Made by a program: the position numbers and the translations under genes
From: Chitinophaga niastensis
GTDB lineage: Bacteria > Bacteroidota > Bacteroidia > Chitinophagales > Chitinophagaceae
Assembly: GCF_003014755.1 (NCBI RefSeq)
Contig: NZ_PYAW01000004.1
Coordinates: 496,001 to 560,000 of the forward strand
DNA length: 64,000 nt
Direction of reading: 5' to 3'
Part shown: piece after piece, positions 42,101-46,754 of the stretch
How positions within the stretch are numbered: position 1 is the first letter of the stretch
Layout of the letters: each line of letters opens with the position of its first letter
Notes under the pieces: model-generated
What the model was told of the DNA's origin: nothing
The model's input: only the letters and a program-made list of their open reading frames with translations
Databases searched by the model: none

Positions 42101-45100
42101 ACCCTGCATTCCTTTCTTTACTGCAACAGGTAAAACAAACTACCCTGAGCGCTTACGAATACCAGGAAGTACCATTTGAAAAAATAGTGGATGCCGTTGT
42201 AACAGAGCGGGATATGAGCCGCAGTCCATTGTTCCAGATCATGCTCGTTTTACAGAACACACCTGACGTTCCTGTCCTTCAATTGGGTGAAGTACAATTA
42301 TCAGAAGTGTCGCTGGATCATGTAACCGCTGTATTTGATCTGAATTTTTGTTTGAAGGAAACGGCAGACGGATTATCACTCATTATACAATACAGCACAG
42401 ATCTTTTTTCTGCAGATACGGTTACACGTATGGGCCGCCACTTTGAACAACTATTGCGTTCTATTGTGAAAATGCCGGCAACACATATTTGTGCACTACC
42501 TATGTTGAGCGCTGCAGAAGAGCATCAGTTGCTGGTTGTATTTAATGATAACACCGTTCCTTATCCGGAAGATAAGTCGCTCATTAATTTATTTGCATCA
42601 CAGGTATCAGCGTCGCCGGATGCTATGGCGGTGATGTTTGAGGACAATACGTTAACATACCGGGAACTGCATGAGCGCTCAAACCAGTTGGCACATTACC
42701 TCCGCAGCCTGGGTGTTACCAAAGGGGCCCTGGTGCCGCTGTGCATAGAGCGTTCCCTGGAAATGATTGTAGCCATGTTGGCTATCATGAAGGCAGGAGG
42801 TGCCTACGTACCTGTTGATCAGGAATATCCGCTGGACCGGATCAGCTATATCCTGGAAGATACAGGGGCCGGTATAATGATAGGCAGCAGTGCTGTTAAA
42901 CAAAGGCTGGCGCCGATAGCAGGATCAATAAAGATGATATTGGCCGATGGGGACCATGAGCTGATCACCGGTTATCCGGGAACAGATATGACAACAGCGC
43001 CCGAAGCAAATGATCTGGCATACGTGATATATACGTCCGGCTCTACCGGCAAGCCTAAAGGAGTCCTGATAGAACACCGTGGAGTGGTAAACCTGATGGT
43101 AAGTCAGCGGGAAATGTTGCAGCTACGTTCCGACAGCAGGATACTGCAGTTTGCATCGTTTGGTTTTGATGCTTCCTGCCTGGAGATCTTCCAGTCGCTG
43201 ACGGTTGGTGCTTTGCTGGTATTGCCCAGAAAAGAAGATCTGCTGTCATCAGCAGGTTTTGCCACCCTGATCAATAAACGGAAAATAGACACCCTTTTAT
43301 TGTCACCTTCTTATCTGCATAGTGTCAGGGATATGCTGGGTAGTAGTGTGAAAACAATTGTATCCGGCGGGGAGGCCTTAAACAGGGAAGACTGGAAGTA
43401 TCTCCATGCTAAGGGTATCCGGGTGATCAATGCTTATGGACCTACAGAAAATACTATTTGCACTACCATTACAGCAGCTCCGGTTACATCAGATAATATC
43501 GTTGTGATAGGTAAGCCGGTAGCTAATATGCAGGTGTATATCCAGGATGTGCATGGTGGTTTATGCCCGATTGGTGTAGCGGGAGAGATTTGTGTAAGTG
43601 GTACCGGCCTGGCACGCGGTTATCTGAATCGTCCGGAGTTGACAATGGAGAAATTTACACAGAATCCTTTCAGTTCCGAACCGGAATCAAGGATGTATAA
43701 AACAGGTGATCTGGGCCGGTGGCTGTCCGATGGTAATATAGAATACCTGGGTCGTATAGATGACCAGGTAAAAGTGCGTGGCTACCGGATTGAACTGGGA
43801 GAGATTGAAAATGTTTTGCATGAGTGCAGCCTGGTAAGAGAGGCGGTAGTAATGGTGAAAGGTGGTCAGCATGATAATAAACTGCTGGTAGGATATGTAG
43901 TGCCGCAGGATACTTTTGACAAGGAAGGCATTATCGCTTACCTGAAAACGAAGCTCCCGGACTTCATGATTCCTTCTTTACTGGTGGAGCTGAAAGGGTT
44001 ACCGACGACCGCCAACGGAAAGGTGGATAAGAAAGCGTTGCCAGCGCTGGAAAGTATTCAACTGGCTAATAAAGAGCATGATGGCAGCCCAAGGAACGAC
44101 ATGGAAGAACAGTTACTGCTCATCTGGAGAGAGGTTTTAAATTTCCAACAGTTAAGCATATACGATAATTTCTTTGCGGCAGGAGGGAACTCTATTACAG
44201 CCATCAGGCTGATTGCTAAAATGAAAGTGAACTTCCAGGTGTCGATAAATAATTTGTTCCAGCATCCGACAGTGGCGGGTATTTCAAAACATGTTATTTA
44301 TGAGCAAAATCATTTCAAAAATAAGCTGGCCGCATTAATAACAAAATTTGATATCAATCATGAAGAGCAGATAGTATCAGGGGAGAAAGCCGCCCGGATG
44401 CAGGAAGAAATGGCCATCCAAAAGCAACAGTACATTAATAATATCAAACAGTTGCCGGATATAGACCCAACGGAGACGATCAGGTATGATAAGATATTGT
44501 TATTGGGCGCTACAGGTTATTTAGGTATTCATCTGCTGCATGATCTGCTCCTCAGGCAGGACGCCGATATATGCGTATTGATAAGGGCAGATACAGATGA
44601 AGATGCCTTTATACGATTAGCAGAAAAATATATGTTCTATTTTGGCGTACCGTTGTTAAAAGATAAGTACCGGCTGCAGGTAATAAAGGGAGATATCACG
44701 AAACATCACTTTGGTTTGTCCGGCAGCTTATTTCATGCCGTGATGAATGAAACCGACTGTATTCTAAATACAGCTGCTAACGTAAAACACTATGGTAGTT
44801 ATCATGAATTTGAGCTGGTAAATACCAGATCGGTACAGGTGATACTGGATCATTGCAGGGAGGGTAAAGTAAAAGTGATCCATCATATATCCACCACCAG
44901 TGTGGCGGGTATGTCTCCTGAAGGTAGCCATGATTACCTGTATACGGAAGCAGATCTTTTCAAGAATCAGGAGGTCCCTAATTTTTATACTAAAAGTAAA
45001 CTGGAAGCAGAGAAACTATTGGATAAGGCCAGAGAAAGTGGTATACAGATAAATATTTACCGGGTAGGTCATCTTTCTTTCCACTCATCAACAGGTAGAT

Positions 45101-45624
45101 TCCAGGAGAATATCGACAACAACGCTTTCTATAATCAGATAAAAGGATTTATTTCTTTCAGAGCGGTACCACAGGAAATTGCAGAACTGGAGTTGTCTAA
45201 TATAGATGAAGTATCTGATGCGATCCTTCAGATTTTTGATAAAAAACAATTGCTGAACAGGAATTTTCATATTCGTAATCCTCATACCTTAACAGCAGCT
45301 ATGTTTGTGGAATACCTTAATAGCTATGGTTTTGAAGCAGCCCTGATGAGCACGAAAGCTTATATAGAAAAAATGCTGAGTGAATATGAATCTAAGAAGG
45401 ATATGATTGACCGGTTATTCCTGCAGGCAGACTTGTTCAGTGAAGAGAAGGAAGATGCAGGTGTGGTATATCAGTTGTGTTCAGAAGAAACCAATGCGAT
45501 TTTGAAAAAATTGCAATTCAAATGGGGACGGATAAATGAAGAGAAAGTTCACCTTATGCTGAGTTATGCGGAGCAGGTGGGATTTTTTGAATCCAGTAAG
45601 AAGAAAGGCATTTTGATAGAGTAG
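27103..45624 (+). CDS. Five-module non-ribosomal peptide synthetase ending in a reductase; predicted acyl-pentapeptide aldehyde
   Basis: A 6173-residue cytoplasmic megasynthetase, C-A-T-E / C-A-T / C-A-T / C-A-T / C-A-T-R. All five condensation domains keep HHxxxDG (H152, H1674, H2723, H3772, H4832). Carrier serines are S1011, S2538, S3587, S4646 and S5697. Specificity codes aligned by eye to GrsA are DSALIAEVWK (A1 and A3, near the His code), DAFFLGITFK (A2, one change from an Ile code), DVQFFAQVVK (A4, Pro-like) and DALLVGAICK (A5, aromatic). The starter condensation domain implies N-acylation, and the epimerase makes residue 1 D. The reductase (GATGYLG, YTKSK) releases an aldehyde. Predicted product: acyl-D-His-Ile-His-Pro-(Phe)-al, like the falcitidin-family cysteine-protease inhibitors. 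No MbtH, carrier-protein activating enzyme, thioesterase or exporter lies beside it. An ATG at 27151 is an alternative start. Confidence 0.92.
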   Translation: MTLLSRTLFKSFNAQFMPLQVSPLHPAQRDIFMDQLINIGSASYNIGCYTKLTGLLDKEKFIAAVRTLPEVFDVYKMRFDLDDPQPQAWFDEEYKVLELTLLDFSHEKKETIEEWMKTCLETPFIIKKNQLLFAHYLIKITENEHWYFYKFHHLINDGYGIAAGTQYVARKYHSLLHNPATALKYISYREAAENALAYYHSPAYTKEAAYWQNSIDKKPPQLLERKYHTTTSSGNKSQALNIDFSKEEITLLEELQQQTNAGLQQLTLAALMIYFSRITDQSEFVFGTPVHRRKNREMATVSGMFSGIMPFKGACRPGTTVLELIKSIASTRRQDYRYQNYQTADLNRFLKLNATEHQLTEIIVNHATLNFELDFGEALQGITYDVSNENTRYPLELFWRDYGSQQPLQLKIDFQLSYFTSTDIRLLLQRMMFILQQFKTRLHDKVEDISILPDGELLLLEGFNHKEAQPVSYKTIVEFLETQAALTPDATALVFEEQSFTYKELDKRANQLGHYLRSKGVREEMMVSVCMERSAEMIIGILGVLKAGGVYVPVDPSYPAGRIDFMLEDTGTSIIITNTHFSWLADNNDSRQIIDINKDWPEIAQFPATSVETQLGPDNLAYVIYTSGSTGNPKGVTITHKGLVASTLSRSAYYNATGAALLIPSFSFDSSVAVIFGTLCTNGKLILCKDDALKDAAVVKTLLKDTDTILCVPSYYRFLLEEGLVQQAGLTNVILAGEPLETVLADRHFRETEQVSLYNEYGPTEGTVWSTVAKVLPGDSLITIGKPVNNLNIYILDANNRLLPVGISGELHIGGPQVARGYLNRQELTAEKFIPDPFSKTPGSRLYKTGDIGRWLPDGNIEYQGRVDDQVKIRGYRIELGEVAHVLQTCEGVKQAVVVAWADERRNKRLVGYITGTGSFDKAAAFAVLKEKLPEYMVPSVLMVLEQFPLSTNGKIDKKVLPAPAADDLQLNSYVAPRNEQERLLTGIWQELLGIERIGIYDNFFELGGDSIISMQVVSRAKRLGLELKARDLFVHQTIHNLSSLLSLENNNTTSAEQDVLAGSSGLLPIQQWYFEAGATTPPVFMQHVLLETDKTLTAIDLESAIKKLVQYHDALRFVYQQGIEGWDQTYGSFGGTLDVVDFREIAAGELPGSISSCMNNCEADLDITKGILIKTVLLLMPESEPCNRLLVMVHHLAVDGVSWRILLEDLELLLKNNAQTAEAVLGHKGSSYRQWYNTLADYAQSDRLAGQVSYWEQQTAANMPLLTDRVYDGKVRVADTGIQVLRLDALQTRRLLQEVPRAYHTEINDILLCALALTMSEWNGTAGILVGMEGHGREEIAAGIAINRTVGWFTSQYPVWLEISSKEDIGVSLKEIKEQLRQVPEKGIGYGVLKYIRKTTSLQQVTPWEIAFNYLGQGDNMTSRDGAVKLSLASLGAGGAAERVVPEKLTVDSMIRQGELIIQWGFSQKHYEAATVAQLANTYLSHLESLIAHCVAQDPSLPVHTPSDYGLGGVMSNAELDTFLDATYQGVPRRNQLTGLYRLTGLQEGMLFHGLYDETGGAYIEQFSCELPDLQVEAFLQSWKRLLAQHSIFRSAFYANVFSIPVQCVYREVTLPVTILDYRGMTIHAQQEAINEYLAADRRKGFDFETAPLMRICLIQLEENRYRMQWSYHHMLMDGWSLPVLLGELLHTYESLVTGKALPAVKEDRFGDYIRYQERRDKVQEEQYWRTYMQGVNEGILLPFVSTTTGRTKETGIYKEELLCLDTETKAQIERYTQQHHITLNTLMQGVWAYLLYRYTGKQDVVYGVTVAGRPDELSGIEQRVGLYINTLPLHAIVTEEKLVANWLKELQTAQLQSREHQYASLNEIQRWIAIKGDLFDSLLVFENYPVNKALTAQPWRLQIEKLQVAEQTNYPLSIRIMTEGAISIGFGYNAAILEKIYVQKITRHFEQVLLQMTAAATNCLKDIQLLTAEERGQLLTSFNDTGVSYPAEKTIKDLFEEQAALTPHATAVVFETAVLTYQELDERSNQLAHYLRSKELKAGALVPLCMERSLDLMVSILGILKAGGAYVPVDPQYPAERISHILSDCNSTLIITTAAYRERLNEVKGNMELCCIDEMTGILSGQQTDSIPGSTATHHMAYVMYTSGSTGKPKGVAVTHQNVVSLVKGANYITLTAEDVILSAGSLSFDATTFEYWGTLLNGATLVLSAEKSLLDIQLLKKELYSRQVTKMFFTTSWFNQLVDTDITVFEKLSAILTGGEKLSEKHAGKFRHTYPHIDFSNIYGPTENTTFSLSYRINSQTIARHTPIGRPLNNRSAFILDAAQRLVPVGVAGELYVGGDGVALGYLHLPELTAERFIPHPFVIQPGKKVYRTGDLARWLPDGNIEYLGRIDEQVKIRGFRIEPGETTRVLEQCEAVKQAVVVAWSNKQDNKYLVGYVVPHDTFDRESILTYLKNRLPDYMVPSLLIPMEQLPLTPNGKVDKKALPVPDTALLSSAAYVAPRNATEQTLANIWQELLGIPRIGVQDSFFELGGHSLLAMRLQSALRKHLAVEVPVKAIFQHQTIAGLAIYIHEQAGGALSAIKKYDRSGNTPLSFGQERLWFIDRLAGSVQYHISMAFRLKGHLNKEALAYALQSIVNRHEILRTVIVLDNDRTHQQLLNKDEWRLNILENSSWQTDTIALHATMQRLIDAPFNLSADHMLRAHLLMLGAAEHILVMTMHHIASDGWSISIFAKELVELYNTYETGGVPQLPVLDIQYADYAIWQHAYMSGTTMEAQLAYWKEKLHQVTTLQLPLDEARPAVFSTHGAIIRFRLDGELQQQLQALSRQEGTTLFMTLLAAFKVLLYRYSGQEDICVGSPVSGRTQQEMEGLIGCFVNSLALRSDLRNNPSFISLLQQVKETTLSAYEHQEIPFEKIVEAVVKERDMSSSPLFQVMFVLQNMPSIPSLRLGGLQLQEEVIEYTTAQVDLNFTFEETADGLVGGVEYCTDLFHADTIRRMIAHFEQLLRSIVMSPVTQIGLLPMLSVREEQRLLTTFNNTLPFYQSGSNIVALLEEQAALTPDATALVSGEVTMTYKTLDERSNQLAHYLRTKGVQAEMRVPLCINRSIEMIVGIWGILKAGAAYVPVDPNYPMERISYMLSESNSTLIITENAQLENLQQANTTMELLCLDNITALLSAQDTDRVNTIIDPGNLAYVIYTSGSTGNPKGVTITHQGLVASTLSRRAYYNATGAALLIPSFSFDSSVAVIFGTLCTGGKLILCKDDVLKDATAVKPLLKDTDTILCVPSYYRFLLEEGLVQQAGLTNVILAGEPLEAALADRHFRETEQVSLYNEYGPTEGTVWSTVAAVLPGDSLITIGKPVDNVNVYILDANNQLLPVGISGELHIGGPQVARGYLNRQELTAEKFIPDFFSKTPGSRLYKTGDIGRWLPDGNIEYLGRIDDQVKIRGYRIELGEVAHVLQTCEGVKQAIVIAWSDERGNKRLVGYVTGTDSFEKAAAFAALKEKLPEYMVPSLLVVLEQFPLTTNGKIDKKALPAPAADDLQLNSYVAPRNEQERILTAIWQELLGVERIGIYDNFFELGGHSLLVTRVISAIRRELEVEIPIRELFTHPVIADLSVHIQSLQKGIVLPAVTAMQRNGKLPLSSSQERLWFIDRMEGSVPYHIPAVLRLQGNLNRTALEFALKTIIDRHEVLRTVFKEEEGEVSQEIISAAHWHLQEVQHNSFSDEKEALEQIAQLINTPFDLSEDFMLRAHLLPLTTGEHLLVINQHHIASDGWSASILVKELVELYQSFHQQRPHVLSPLQVQYADYTLWQRLYLQGDLLDKQLAYWKEKLDDTAVLQLPTDYPRPAVQSTRGHTIYYEIDPSLAKALELFSRQQGATLFMTMLSVFKVLLYRYSGQEDICVGSPIANRMQQAIEPLIGFFVNTIALRSDLSGEPDFKTLLARVKTTLLEAYMHQDTPFEKVVEAVGSERDMSRTPLFQVMFILQNVPEIPALDLDELQITIQPVPNITAKFDLTVDVMTTDTGLRLRVEYCSDLYDAATIARMMDHYLVLLHGVVAHPDQQISTLPMLTAAEEQQLLVEFNNTDRTYPLDKSVIDLFEEQAADSPDAPAVLFEGQQYTYRQLNEKANQLAHYLRNKGVMENVLVPVCMTRSLEMITAILGILKAGGTYVPVDPAYPEARIRYILSDTQFMVTLTDTRNRSLLSDIEEERILVLTADTENILSSMPSSNITRAVCPDKLTYLIYTSGSTGNPKGVEMPDSALFNLLCWQQEQVSNNYPRRVLQFASINFDVSFQEIFFALCYGGSLHLIEEQRRKDMSVLMEQINTDGITCLFMPYVVLKNLVEYAQESGIYPRMLQEVFTAGEQLKLSADLETFLAHAGARLHNQYGPTEAHVVSAYMVQPSDYIHRVLPPIGKPISNTKLYILGAGNSLCPVGVPGELYIGGVQVAHGYLHLPELTAERFMADPFDVHGNGRMYKTGDVCCWLPDGNISYLGRKDDQVKIRGNRVEIGEVESVLAQCEQVSQCVVLAKADQYGNKRLVAYIVPEDRFNKEDIRLFLQSRLPDYMIPSLFVELQELPLTNNGKVNKKALPDPDVSLLGFVTYTAARNLTEQQLVSIWESLLQIERVGIYDNFFELGGHSLLAMRLQSALRKKLEVEVSIKSIFAHPTIARLAAFIQRNGNGWVLPTITLQTRPSFIPLSYSQERLWFIDQMEGSTQYHMPLVLRLKGSLDRAALECALQQVINRHEVLRTVIVQEDGHSFQRIQEKDRWSLQIINNPVYKKDAAACRSLIHKLIDTPFDLGKDHMLRAHLIASGEEEYVLVLTMHHIASDGWSISILFRELIAMYDSYTAGNVVKLPVPEIQYADYAIWQRQYMSDELLATQLGYWKDKLTGVAALQLPTDYQRPAIKGKNGSVVCLDLDRELTDQLQTLSQQEGTTLFMTLLAALNVLLYRYSGQEDICVGSPISGRTRQEVEGLVGFFINTLALRNNLGDNPAFLSLLQQVKQTTLSAYEYQEVPFEKIVDAVVTERDMSRSPLFQIMLVLQNTPDVPVLQLGEVQLSEVSLDHVTAVFDLNFCLKETADGLSLIIQYSTDLFSADTVTRMGRHFEQLLRSIVKMPATHICALPMLSAAEEHQLLVVFNDNTVPYPEDKSLINLFASQVSASPDAMAVMFEDNTLTYRELHERSNQLAHYLRSLGVTKGALVPLCIERSLEMIVAMLAIMKAGGAYVPVDQEYPLDRISYILEDTGAGIMIGSSAVKQRLAPIAGSIKMILADGDHELITGYPGTDMTTAPEANDLAYVIYTSGSTGKPKGVLIEHRGVVNLMVSQREMLQLRSDSRILQFASFGFDASCLEIFQSLTVGALLVLPRKEDLLSSAGFATLINKRKIDTLLLSPSYLHSVRDMLGSSVKTIVSGGEALNREDWKYLHAKGIRVINAYGPTENTICTTITAAPVTSDNIVVIGKPVANMQVYIQDVHGGLCPIGVAGEICVSGTGLARGYLNRPELTMEKFTQNPFSSEPESRMYKTGDLGRWLSDGNIEYLGRIDDQVKVRGYRIELGEIENVLHECSLVREAVVMVKGGQHDNKLLVGYVVPQDTFDKEGIIAYLKTKLPDFMIPSLLVELKGLPTTANGKVDKKALPALESIQLANKEHDGSPRNDMEEQLLLIWREVLNFQQLSIYDNFFAAGGNSITAIRLIAKMKVNFQVSINNLFQHPTVAGISKHVIYEQNHFKNKLAALITKFDINHEEQIVSGEKAARMQEEMAIQKQQYINNIKQLPDIDPTETIRYDKILLLGATGYLGIHLLHDLLLRQDADICVLIRADTDEDAFIRLAEKYMFYFGVPLLKDKYRLQVIKGDITKHHFGLSGSLFHAVMNETDCILNTAANVKHYGSYHEFELVNTRSVQVILDHCREGKVKVIHHISTTSVAGMSPEGSHDYLYTEADLFKNQEVPNFYTKSKLEAEKLLDKARESGIQINIYRVGHLSFHSSTGRFQENIDNNAFYNQIKGFISFRAVPQEIAELELSNIDEVSDAILQIFDKKQLLNRNFHIRNPHTLTAAMFVEYLNSYGFEAALMSTKAYIEKMLSEYESKKDMIDRLFLQADLFSEEKEDAGVVYQLCSEETNAILKKLQFKWGRINEEKVHLMLSYAEQVGFFESSKKKGILIE
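27151..31610 (+). other. NRPS module 1: starter C, A (His-like), T, E
   Basis: Starter condensation domain with HHLINDG (152-158). Adenylation domain about residues 475-985 with TSGSTG near 626-631 and catalytic Lys955. The carrier motif is LGGDS (Ser1011); the Asp form is typical of carriers feeding an epimerase. Epimerase about 1040-1500 with HHLAVDG (1195-1201), EGHGREE and RTVGWFT. Code DSALIAEVWK matches the published His code DSELTAEVCK at 7 of 10 positions. Confidence 0.85.
28963..30120 (+). repeat. Adenylation-core repeat, copy 1 (module 1)
   Basis: Recurs at 36691-37848 with a constant offset of 7728 bases, no net indel and long identical runs. Identity drops sharply right after the LG of the carrier motif and before GCCTATGT at the left edge. 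Confidence 0.85.
31620..34845 (+). other. NRPS module 2: C, A (Ile), T
   Basis: Condensation domain with HHMLMDG (1674-1680), expected to be the type that accepts a D-residue upstream because it follows the epimerase. Adenylation Lys2482, carrier Ser2538 in LGGHS. Code DAFFLGITFK differs from a published Ile code (DAFFYGITFK) at one position; Val is the alternative. Confidence 0.85.
34850..37980 (+). other. NRPS module 3: C, A (His-like, same as module 1), T
   Basis: Condensation HHIASDG (2723-2729). The adenylation core has the same ten-residue code as module 1, with Lys3531 and carrier Ser3587. Its carrier motif is LGGHS and no epimerase follows, so the L-residue should be kept. Confidence 0.85.
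36691..37848 (+). repeat. Adenylation-core repeat, copy 2 (module 3)
   Basis: Partner of 28963-30120. It covers the substrate-selecting core, and both copies encode the same specificity code, suggesting a copied or gene-converted adenylation core. Confidence 0.85.
37985..41155 (+). other. NRPS module 4: C, A (Pro-like), T
   Basis: Condensation HHIASDG (3772-3778). Adenylation code DVQFFAQVVK shares 7 of 10 positions with the published Pro code DVQLIAHVVK. Lys4590 is kept, but the last core motif reads NGKVNKK rather than NGKVDKK, and the A7 region reads KTGDVCCW. Carrier Ser4646. Confidence 0.75.
41160..44335 (+). other. NRPS module 5: C, A (aromatic, Phe favoured), T
   Basis: Condensation HHIASDG (4832-4838). 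Code DALLVGAICK shares D, A, A, I, C, K with GrsA Phe (DAWTIAAICK); Tyr or Trp remain possible. Lys5640. The carrier reads AAGGNS (Ser5697), a variant of LGGHS beside the release domain. Confidence 0.75.
44485..45624 (+). other. NRPS terminal thioester reductase domain
   Basis: NAD(P)H-binding GATGYLG at 5802-5808, catalytic Ser/Thr in HISTTSVAG (5928-5936) and YTKSK (Tyr5962, Lys5966) mark a short-chain-dehydrogenase-type reductase that releases the chain as an aldehyde, or an alcohol if it reduces twice. Confidence 0.88.
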
Positions 45625-45630
45625 AAAAAG

Positions 45631-45662
45631 ATGGCAAAGGGAAGGCGCCTTCCCTTTGCCAT
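45631..45662. repeat. Perfect 32-base palindrome just after the synthetase stop
   Basis: ATGGCAAAGGGAAGGC (45631-45646) is followed without a spacer by its exact complement (45647-45662). It begins 7 bases after the stop codon and could end transcription or protect the message. No T-tract follows, so a classical terminator is uncertain. Confidence 0.6.
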
Positions 45663-45807
45663 TGCCATATCGGAGATAACTTATTGGGACGAATAATTGA
45701 TCTGCGTGCAGGCGTTACTACAACTTTGACAGGTACGGTACTTTCCCGGTGCTATCATTGTGTTATCATAGGGAGTTAAAGCGTACTACATCACCACCGG
45801 GCTATTC

Positions 45808-46170
45808 TCATTCCATCTTTTCTACAAAAATAAGCTCAATGGTTGTTTTGCCTGCATTCCATGCATGATGGGGAGTTTCTGGCCCTCTATGCATTGCATC
45901 ACCAGCTTTCAACATATGGCTTTCTTTTTTCCCATCGTCATAGGCTATCTTTAACAAACCGCCCTTCACGACGTATCCCATATTTACCGGATGGGTATGC
46001 GTGGCGAGTTTAGCTCCTGGCGGAAGCGTGATGAGCATCATTCTTACGCCTGCGGTGTCACTTAATAATTTACAATACTTTGGATTTGTGCTGCAAACGT
46101 CTTGCCCATAGGCATTATTGAAAACAAGTCCTGCAAATACAATAAAAATTAGTAAAAGCATCTTTTTCAT
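45808..46170 (-). CDS. Secreted small cupin-domain protein
   Basis: A 120-residue protein from the ATG at 46170, which gives a clear signal peptide (MKKMLLLIFIVFAGLVF, cleavage near AYGQ); a start at 46212 would add 14 residues. The mature part is a single cupin barrel: THTHPVNMGYVVKGG carries the metal-binding His/His pair of motif 1, and GDAMHRGPETPHHAW the His of motif 2. A periplasmic metal- or small-molecule-binding role is likely; enzymatic activity is not certain. It faces the synthetase gene (convergent) and is downstream of the inhibitor gene, separated by a terminator. Confidence 0.8.
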   Translation of the reverse strand: MKKMLLLIFIVFAGLVFNNAYGQDVCSTNPKYCKLLSDTAGVRMMLITLPPGAKLATHTHPVNMGYVVKGGLLKIAYDDGKKESHMLKAGDAMHRGPETPHHAWNAGKTTIELIFVEKME

Positions 46171-46225
46171 AATCTGGAAAATTTGGTGTACTAAAAATTG
46201 TTTATTAGACACAAGTCATTGAAAT

Positions 46226-46273
46226 AAAATGGCCATACTTGCAATGGTTTAATATTGGAAGTATGGTCATTTT
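46226..46273 (-). terminator. Terminator of the chagasin-like inhibitor gene
   Basis: AAAATGGCCATACTT (46226-46240) and AAGTATGGTCATTTT (46259-46273) pair at 14 of 15 positions, with a T-rich run following on the minus strand. It ends transcription about 50 bases after the stop at 46326. Confidence 0.7.
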
Positions 46274-46325
46274 AATACAAACAGATTATTGCTACAGAGA
46301 AAATGAAAATAAGAAGGTAACCGTT

Positions 46326-46625
46326 TTACATTACGGTAATGTCTAGTTTTTTAGTATTAATAGCAGCTCCTTCTTTTTCCCATATCCTGCGTTGTTCAAA
46401 TACAACAATGGCTTTGCCGGGAGCCTTACCGGTGATCATAAACACTTCATCATTGCTGGTGCCGGCGTCACGAAACATAGTATCTACTGTGTAATCATAA
46501 GGTTTCACCGCTATACAGCTGGTATCATCTACCTGGAAAAACCACTGAAAGCCTGCTGTTCCTAATCCGGGCAAAATAACAGGCAGAGAGGTCCCCACCT
46601 TTATTTCTTTTATTTCACTTTCCAT
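46326..46625 (-). CDS. Chagasin-like (I42) cysteine-protease inhibitor
   Basis: A 99-residue protein without signal peptide. It follows the I42 pattern: VGTSLPVILPG, then LGTAGFQWFF in the place of the NPTTGYxW loop, a middle loop AGTSNDEVFMITG in the place of the GxGG loop, and FEQRRIWEK in the place of RRPWEK. Family members insert these three loops into the active site of papain-like enzymes. The gene lies 129 bases downstream of a papain-like peptidase gene in the same direction, so it probably restrains that enzyme in the same compartment (inference). The gap between them is highly structured. The loops deviate from consensus, so inhibitory potency is uncertain. Confidence 0.78.
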   Translation of the reverse strand: MESEIKEIKVGTSLPVILPGLGTAGFQWFFQVDDTSCIAVKPYDYTVDTMFRDAGTSNDEVFMITGKAPGKAIVVFEQRRIWEKEGAAINTKKLDITVM

Positions 46626-46643
46626 ATACGAGTTTTTTATACA

Positions 46644-46739
46644 TACGAATTACGGATACAAGGAGCATCCCGACTGTATTAAAGATGCTCCTTGTATCTG
46701 GCCCCAATCTTCGGGCCAGATTGTAATCCGTCATTCGTA
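46644..46739 (-). other. Structured intergenic element, predicted three-way junction
   Basis: An outer stem (46644-46657 with 46726-46739, 13 of 14 paired) encloses two hairpins. The first has perfect 15-base arms, GATACAAGGAGCATC (46655-46669) and its complement (46684-46698). The second pairs TCTGGCCC (46697-46704) with GGGCCAGA (46713-46720). An alternative hairpin CAATCT/AGATTG (46705-46723) excludes the second. It fills the gap between the peptidase stop and the inhibitor start. It could be a terminator, processing site or regulatory leader. Confidence 0.6.
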
Positions 46740-46754
46740 GTTTATAATACCCGC

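Noticed and set aside
27103..45624. Several antisense open frames of 60-136 codons inside the synthetase gene
   Set aside because: They recur at the same place in each adenylation domain because the modules are homologous, and encode no plausible protein.
27103..45624. Synthetase as a siderophore or cyclic lipopeptide producer
   Set aside because: No catechol, hydroxy-ornithine or MbtH-associated features, and the terminal reductase replaces the thioesterase needed for cyclisation.
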